DNA of 9,340 bases from an uncultured Butyricicoccus sp. (GTDB lineage: Bacteria > Bacillota > Clostridia > Oscillospirales > Butyricicoccaceae). The notes beneath the pieces are model-generated. The model made no database searches. It saw only the letters and a program-made list of their open reading frames with translations, and had not been told where the DNA came from. Shown here piece after piece: positions 6,325 to 9,340 of this stretch. Each line of letters opens with the position of its first letter. The stretch's first letter is position 1. The stretch lies in NCBI GenBank assembly GCA_900555465.1, contig USLE01000029.1:1-9340 (forward strand), given 5' to 3'. A program made the translations under genes and the position numbers.

Positions 6325-6675
6325 TCACTCCAAAAATCCCGCAAAATGCTCTCGCGCCAGCCGGTCGAGCATTTCATGCGCCTCTTTGTCAAACGCGCGG
6401 TAGCGCCGCAGCAGCTCGCGGCCCTTGTCGGTCAGCACGGCGCCGCCGCCGCCCGCACCGCCGATGCGCCGCTCGAGCAGGGCAAAGCCCAGCTGCTCCT
6501 CACAGCCGTGGATCACGCTCCACGCCTTGTTGTAGCTCATTTCCATGCGCGCTGCGCTGCGCCTGAGCGAGCCGAGCTCGTCCACGCCCTCGAGCAGCTG
6601 CGCCGCGCCCGGGCCGAACAGCTTGTCCTCCTTCACCAGACGCAGGCTCGCGCGCACCCTGATCTGTCCCGCCAC
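6325..6675 (-). CDS. ModE-type winged-helix regulator, DNA-binding domain only
   Basis: A 116-residue protein matching the N-terminal domain of ModE. FGPGAAQLLEGVDELGSLRR (20-39) leads into the helix-turn-helix, with RMEMSYNKAWSVI (43-55) as the recognition part, then LLERRIGGAGGGGAVLTDKG, the GGxGGGG wing typical of the family, and a C-terminal dimer helix. E. coli ModE is about 262 residues, with two molybdate-binding Mop/TOBE domains that are absent here, so this protein cannot sense molybdate as ModE does; ligand or partner is unknown. Start: GTG at 6675, with AAGGAGG eight bases upstream; the frame is open further up (an ATG at 6762) but that would run across the promoter. Co-transcribed with yqeB and divergent from the molybdopterin genes. 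Likely targets are its own divergent promoter region and perhaps selD (shared TATAACGAAAT); this is inference. Confidence 0.9.
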   Translation of the reverse strand: MAGQIRVRASLRLVKEDKLFGPGAAQLLEGVDELGSLRRSAARMEMSYNKAWSVIHGCEEQLGFALLERRIGGAGGGGAVLTDKGRELLRRYRAFDKEAHEMLDRLAREHFAGFLE

Positions 6676-6706
6676 CGGCGATCCCTCCTTTTTATGCCTT
6701 GAAATG

Positions 6707-6735
6707 ATTATACCAGCTTGCGCCGCGCCGCACAA
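6707..6735 (-). promoter_or_regulatory. Sigma-A promoter for the ModE-like gene and yqeB
   Basis: On the minus strand TTGTGC (6735-6730), 17 bases, TATAAT (6712-6707), with TGG before the -10 as an extended -10. The start would be near 6700, about 25 bases before the GTG at 6675. The palindrome at 6725-6747 covers its -35. Confidence 0.75.
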
Positions 6736-6747
6736 CGGATGCGGCGC
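6725..6747. promoter_or_regulatory. Palindrome over the -35 of the ModE-like promoter
   Basis: GCGCCGCA (6725-6732) and TGCGGCGC (6740-6747) are exact eight-base inverted arms around seven bases. It overlaps the minus-strand -35 (6730-6735), a usual place for a repressor site. The only following T-run on the plus strand is TTTT broken by C, so a terminator role is weak. The regulator is unknown; autoregulation by the ModE-like protein is one option. Confidence 0.45.
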
Positions 6748-6762
6748 ATTTTCGTTCATCAT

Positions 6763-6780
6763 CTATAAATATAACGAAAT
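6763..6780. promoter_or_regulatory. AT-rich ModE-like candidate site with TATAACGAAAT
   Basis: CTATAAATATAACGAAAT (6763-6780) lies midway between the divergent promoters. Its TATAACGAAAT (6770-6780) is identical to 822-832 at the selD start. TATA, two A, TATAACG resembles a ModE-type box in composition, but no clean long palindrome is formed. Confidence 0.4.
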
Positions 6781-6844
6781 ATCCTGTAATACCCTTGTCG
6801 TTTGTTGGAATATCATATTTGTTGCGGGAATATGTTCGGATATG
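6779..6844 (+). repeat. GGA(A)TAT repeat cluster upstream of the molybdopterin operon promoter
   Basis: GGAATAT at 6807-6813 and 6827-6833 start exactly 20 bases apart, about two helix turns. A related GGATATG lies at 6838-6844, and an inverted copy (ATATCC) at 6779-6784. Two of them overlap or flank the -35/-10 spacer of the promoter at 6823-6851. The even spacing suggests binding sites for one protein on one face of DNA; none is identified. Confidence 0.4.
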
Positions 6845-6851
6845 CTATAAT
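6823..6851 (+). promoter_or_regulatory. Sigma-A promoter for the molybdopterin operon
   Basis: TTGCGG (6823-6828), 17 bases, TATAAT (6846-6851), with TGC before it as an extended -10. Start expected near 6858, giving a leader of about 52 bases before the ATG at 6910. Confidence 0.8.
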
Positions 6852-6861
6852 GGAAACAAAA

Positions 6862-6901
6862 GGATTGCCCCTGCGGCAGTCCGTGAGTTTACGGCTGGAG
6901 G
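6862..6901 (+). other. Structured leader with two mutually exclusive hairpins before the molybdopterin-binding gene
   Basis: Hairpin A: GGATTGCC (6862-6869) pairs with GGCAGTCC (6875-6882), eight pairs with one G-U and a five-base loop. Hairpin B: CAG (6877-6879), bulged T6880 and CCGTG (6881-6885) pair with TACGG and CTG (6890-6897), with a four-base loop. A and B share 6877-6882 and cannot both form. Hairpin B ends on the first G of the ribosome binding site GGAGG (6897-6901), so the switch could affect translation. It is far too short for the known Moco RNA motif. Function is inference. Confidence 0.4.
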
Positions 6902-6909
6902 CTTTATCC

Positions 6910-7935
6910 ATGAAACTGATGCGCGTACAGGATGCAGTCGGGCAGGTGCTCTGCCATGATATCACCCAGATCATCCCCGGGGTGACCAAGGACGCGGTGT
7001 TCCGCAAGGGGCATATCATCCGCGAGGAGGATATCCCCGTGCTGCTCAGCGTGGGCAAGGAGCACATCTACATCTGGGAAAATAACGAAAACATGCTGCA
7101 CGAGAACGATGCGGCGGATATCCTGCGCGCGATCTGTCAGGGCGAGCATATGCGCGCCTCCGCGCCCAAGGAGGGCAAGATCGAGCTGACCGCCGAAACC
7201 GATGGCCTGCTGCTCGTGGACATCGCGCGCCTGCGCGCGGTCAACGCGCTGGGCGAAATGATGATCGCCACGCGCGCGTCCGGTTTCCCGGTCAAAGCGG
7301 GCGACAAGCTGTGCGGCACGCGCATCATCCCGCTCGTGATCGAAAAAGAGAAAATGCAGCGCGCAAAGCAGGCCGCCGGGCCGGAGCCGCTTATGCAGCT
7401 TCTTCCCTTCCGCGCGCGCTCGTTCGGCGTGGTCACGACCGGCAGCGAGGTCGCAAAGGGCCTGATCGAGGATGCGTTCACCCCTGTCCTTGTGGAAAAA
7501 ATGGCGGAATACGGCTGCGAAATGGCGGCGCACGCGGTCTGCGACGATGACAGCGAGCAGATCACCGCCGCGATCCGCCAGATGGCGGACGAGGGCGTGG
7601 AGCTGATTTTGTGCACCGGCGGCATGAGCGTCGACCCGGACGACCGCACCCCGCTTGCCATTCGCAACGCAGGCGCGAAGATCGTCAGCTATGGAGCGCC
7701 CGTACTGCCCGGCGCGATGTTCCTCGTGTCCTACCTGCCGGACGGGCGGCCGGTCTGCGGCCTGCCCGGGTGCGTGATGTACGCGAAGCGCACGATCTTC
7801 GACCTCGTCCTGCCGCGCCTGCTGGCGGACGTGCCCGTCACGGCGGACTGGCTCGCCGGGCTGGGCCACGGCGGGCTGTGCCTGAACTGCCCGGAATGCC
7901 ATTTCCCGAACTGCGGCTTCGGCAAGGGCGTATAA
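6910..7935 (+). CDS. MoeA/MogA-like molybdopterin-binding protein with Cys-rich C-terminus
   Basis: A 341-residue protein. Residues 1-140 resemble the first part of MoeA-like proteins ([20 protein letters not shown] at 28-47). Residues about 171-305 form the molybdopterin-binding MogA/MoeA domain: FGVVTTGSE (172-180), [12 protein letters not shown] (234-245), APVLPGAM (263-270) and GLPGC (284-288). The MoeA N-terminal catalytic SxxDGYA motif is not seen, nor a normal MoeA C-terminal domain. Instead the tail has [20 protein letters not shown] with Cys324, 327, 330 and 335, which could bind a metal or cluster. Such proteins are common beside anaerobic molybdenum hydroxylase genes; a role in cofactor loading, storage or sensing is inference. 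ATG 6910 has GGAGG (6897-6901) eight bases upstream; the frame is open earlier but through the promoter. First gene of the operon with moaC and moaA. Its last codons and stop are duplicated. Confidence 0.88.
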   Translation: MKLMRVQDAVGQVLCHDITQIIPGVTKDAVFRKGHIIREEDIPVLLSVGKEHIYIWENNENMLHENDAADILRAICQGEHMRASAPKEGKIELTAETDGLLLVDIARLRAVNALGEMMIATRASGFPVKAGDKLCGTRIIPLVIEKEKMQRAKQAAGPEPLMQLLPFRARSFGVVTTGSEVAKGLIEDAFTPVLVEKMAEYGCEMAAHAVCDDDSEQITAAIRQMADEGVELILCTGGMSVDPDDRTPLAIRNAGAKIVSYGAPVLPGAMFLVSYLPDGRPVCGLPGCVMYAKRTIFDLVLPRLLADVPVTADWLAGLGHGGLCLNCPECHFPNCGFGKGV

Positions 7936-7944
7936 GGCGTATAA
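7927..7944 (+). repeat. Tandem 9-bp duplication spanning the molybdopterin-binding gene stop
   Basis: GGCGTATAA at 7927-7935 encodes the final Gly, Val and stop and is repeated exactly at 7936-7944, giving a second in-frame stop. It also pushes the moaC ribosome binding site (AAGGAG, 7946-7951) nine bases further from the first stop. It has the same form as the duplication at the end of yqeC. Confidence 0.88.
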
Positions 7945-7960
7945 AAAGGAGTTATTTACA

Positions 7961-8449
7961 ATGGAGTTTACCCATATTGATGCAAACGGCAACGCCGTGA
8001 TGGTGGATGTGAGCGAAAAGCAGGCCACCCAGCGCACTGCGGTCGCTGCCGGACGCATCGCGATGAGCGCGGACTGCTTTGCCGTCGTGCAAAGCGGCAC
8101 GGCGAAAAAGGGCGACGTACTCGGCGTGGCGCAGGTCGCGGGCATCATGGCGACCAAGCACACCGCCGACCTCATCCCGCTGTGCCACCGGCTGAACCTC
8201 ACGAAAAGCGAGGTCACATTCATCCTGCACGAGGAGGAGCACAGCATCGAAGCCATGTGCACCGTGCGCTGCACCGGCCCGACGGGCGTGGAGATGGAGG
8301 CACTGACCGGCGTTTCCACCGCCCTGCTCACCATTTACGACATGTGCAAGGCGATCGACAAGCGCATGGTGATCTCGAACATTCACCTGGTCGAAAAGCA
8401 GGGCGGCAAGAGCGGGGATTTTCGCTTTGAGGAACAGGTCCATGCGTGA
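7961..8449 (+). CDS. moaC: Cyclic pyranopterin monophosphate synthase MoaC
   Basis: MoaC turns the MoaA product into cyclic pyranopterin monophosphate in the first step of molybdenum cofactor synthesis, in the cytoplasm as a hexamer. The 162-residue length is standard. Signatures are [29 protein letters not shown] (70-78, His76), [24 protein letters not shown] with Asp127 and Lys130 aligned to E. coli Asp128 and Lys131, and EKQGGKSG near the end. AAGGAG (7946-7951) is nine bases before the ATG. It lies 25 bases after the molybdopterin-binding gene, and its stop lies inside moaA (8-bp overlap), so it is co-transcribed with, and probably coupled to, moaA. Confidence 0.98.
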   Translation: MEFTHIDANGNAVMVDVSEKQATQRTAVAAGRIAMSADCFAVVQSGTAKKGDVLGVAQVAGIMATKHTADLIPLCHRLNLTKSEVTFILHEEEHSIEAMCTVRCTGPTGVEMEALTGVSTALLTIYDMCKAIDKRMVISNIHLVEKQGGKSGDFRFEEQVHA

Positions 8450-9340
8450 CGCGCTCGGCCGGGAGATCAACTATATGCGCCTGTCGGTCACTGACCGGTG
8501 CAACCTGCGCTGCCGCTACTGCATGCCCGCCGAGGGCGTGCCAGCCACCGCGCACACCGACATTCTGCGGTATGAAGAGCTGCTGCGCGTGGCGCAGGCG
8601 GCGGTCTCGCTCGGCATCGACCGGTTCAAGGTCACGGGCGGCGAGCCGCTCGTGCGGCGGGGCATCACGGATTTTATCCGCAGCCTGAAAGCACTCCCCG
8701 GCGTAAAGCAGGTGACGCTGACGACCAACGGCCTGCTGCTCCCCTCCCTGCTGGACGGGCTGCTGGATGCCGGACTGGACGCGGTCAACATCAGTCTGGA
8801 CACGCGGGACAACGCGCAGTATCAGTTTATCACCCGCAGCAGCCACACCGCGGACGAGGTGCTGCACACGATCCGTCTGTGCGCCGGGCGGCTGCCTACA
8901 AAAATAAACGCCGTGCTGCTGCCCGAGACCGCGGCGCAGCTCATCCCGCTCGCGCAGCTGGCGGAGGAGCTGCCGGTGGACGTGCGGTTCATCGAGCGTA
9001 TGCCGCTCGGCGCGGCTGATATTGGCGCCGCCGAATCCGTTCACAGGGAAGTGATCGACCGCCTGCACGCGGTCTGGCCGGACCTTGCGCCCTTTCAGGA
9101 GCGGCGCGGCAACGGCCCGGCGCGGTACTATGCCTCGTCCGGGCTGCGCGGCTGCATCGGGCTGATCGAGGCGGTCAGCCATGCGTTCTGCGCAAGCTGC
9201 AACCGCGTGCGGCTGACCAGCACAGGGCTTTTAAAGCCCTGCCTGTGCTACGAGACCGGAACAGACTTAAAGCCGCTCCTGCGCGGCGGCGCGGATGACG
9301 CGACGCTGCGCGATGCGATCGACAGGCGGTACGGGGCAAG
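8442..9340 (+). CDS. moaA: GTP 3',8-cyclase MoaA (partial, 3' end off the right edge)
   Basis: A radical-SAM enzyme that converts GTP to 3',8-cyclo-7,8-dihydro-GTP, the substrate of MoaC. 299 open codons are visible. The N-terminal cluster motif is [12 protein letters not shown] with Cys20, Cys24 and Cys27. TGGEPLVR follows, then LTTNGLLL and NISLDT. The C-terminal cluster motif [14 protein letters not shown] and KPC has Cys250, Cys253 and Cys267 (CX2CX13C), which binds the second 4Fe-4S that holds GTP. Full MoaA is about 320-340 residues and ends in a GG pair that is beyond the edge here. The ATG at 8442 overlaps the moaC stop by eight bases, with GAGGA about 11 bases upstream; an in-frame ATG 33 bases further on would cut into the family's conserved N-terminus. 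An extra Cys269 follows Cys267 (CLCY). Confidence 0.97.
   Translation, partial: MRDALGREINYMRLSVTDRCNLRCRYCMPAEGVPATAHTDILRYEELLRVAQAAVSLGIDRFKVTGGEPLVRRGITDFIRSLKALPGVKQVTLTTNGLLLPSLLDGLLDAGLDAVNISLDTRDNAQYQFITRSSHTADEVLHTIRLCAGRLPTKINAVLLPETAAQLIPLAQLAEELPVDVRFIERMPLGAADIGAAESVHREVIDRLHAVWPDLAPFQERRGNGPARYYASSGLRGCIGLIEAVSHAFCASCNRVRLTSTGLLKPCLCYETGTDLKPLLRGGADDATLRDAIDRRYGA

Noticed and set aside
6858..6909. A canonical Moco (molybdenum cofactor) riboswitch in the leader
   Set aside because: The known Moco RNA is well over 100 bases with several stems; only about 52 bases lie between the expected start site and the ATG, and no matching core is seen. Kept as a separate, unnamed structured leader.
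6904..8334. 476-codon minus-strand open frame opposite the molybdopterin-binding gene and moaC
   Set aside because: Both plus-strand genes are well recognised with proper starts; the antisense product has no domain pattern and skewed composition. A shadow frame.
8328..9182. 284-codon minus-strand open frame opposite moaC/moaA
   Set aside because: moaC and moaA motifs on the plus strand are unambiguous; this is their antisense shadow.
1..9340. CRISPR array, insertion sequence, prophage or tRNA gene
   Set aside because: No regularly spaced repeats, transposase motifs, terminal inverted repeats or cloverleaf with a CCA-adjacent acceptor were seen on either strand by eye.

Overview
The window looks like chromosome from a GC-rich anaerobic Firmicute (class Clostridia, probably a gut Oscillospirales-type organism). 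The grounds are strong AAGGAGG-type ribosome binding sites, sigma-A-like promoters with extended -10 elements, GTG starts, and a gene set typical of anaerobes that use selenium-dependent molybdenum hydroxylases. Taxonomy is inferred from gene content and style; there is no rRNA here to confirm it.

Layout, left to right. (1) 1-704, minus strand: partial EamA/DMT-family transporter cut by the left edge, with a clear promoter at 742-770. (2) 705-873: divergent intergenic region with that promoter, a selD promoter, an inverted repeat over the selD start site, and a leader hairpin. (3) selD (874-1911, plus) converges on, and overlaps by 14 bp, a class-V cysteine desulfurase-like gene (1898-3049, minus). 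(4) 3050-3159: second divergent control region, with a promoter and a perfect 9-bp-arm palindrome. (5) 3160-5409, plus: a tightly packed operon of yedE (putative selenium transporter), a 70-residue TusA/YedF-type protein, a DUF3343 putative Se/S carrier, and yqeC. It ends in a bidirectional terminator (about 5427-5455). (6) 5459-6675, minus: yqeB behind a small ModE-type DNA-binding protein. (7) 6676-6909: third divergent control region, the most elaborate, with two strong promoters, a palindrome, a TATAACGAAAT motif shared with the selD promoter, phased GGAATAT repeats, and a leader able to form two mutually exclusive hairpins. (8) 6910-9340, plus: a MoeA/MogA-like molybdopterin-binding protein with a Cys-rich tail, moaC, and moaA (cut by the right edge).

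Together the genes describe selenium-dependent maturation of molybdenum hydroxylases (xanthine dehydrogenase/purine hydroxylase type). Selenium would enter through YedE and be handled by small thiol carriers and a desulfurase/selenocysteine-lyase-like enzyme. SelD would activate it to selenophosphate, and YqeB and YqeC would deliver it to the molybdenum centre, whose pterin is made by MoaA and MoaC. No selA, selB, tRNA-Sec or in-frame Sec codon is seen, which fits the 'orphan SelD' or third selenium-utilization trait. That trait is already described (selD with yqeB/yqeC, Haft & Self and Zhang et al., 2008, as I recall), so the protein set is not new. The less explained material is regulatory: a motif linking the selD and molybdenum-cofactor promoters, a ModE without a molybdate-binding domain, the two-state leader RNA, and duplicated stop-codon units at two gene ends. 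The hydroxylase structural genes are not in the window.
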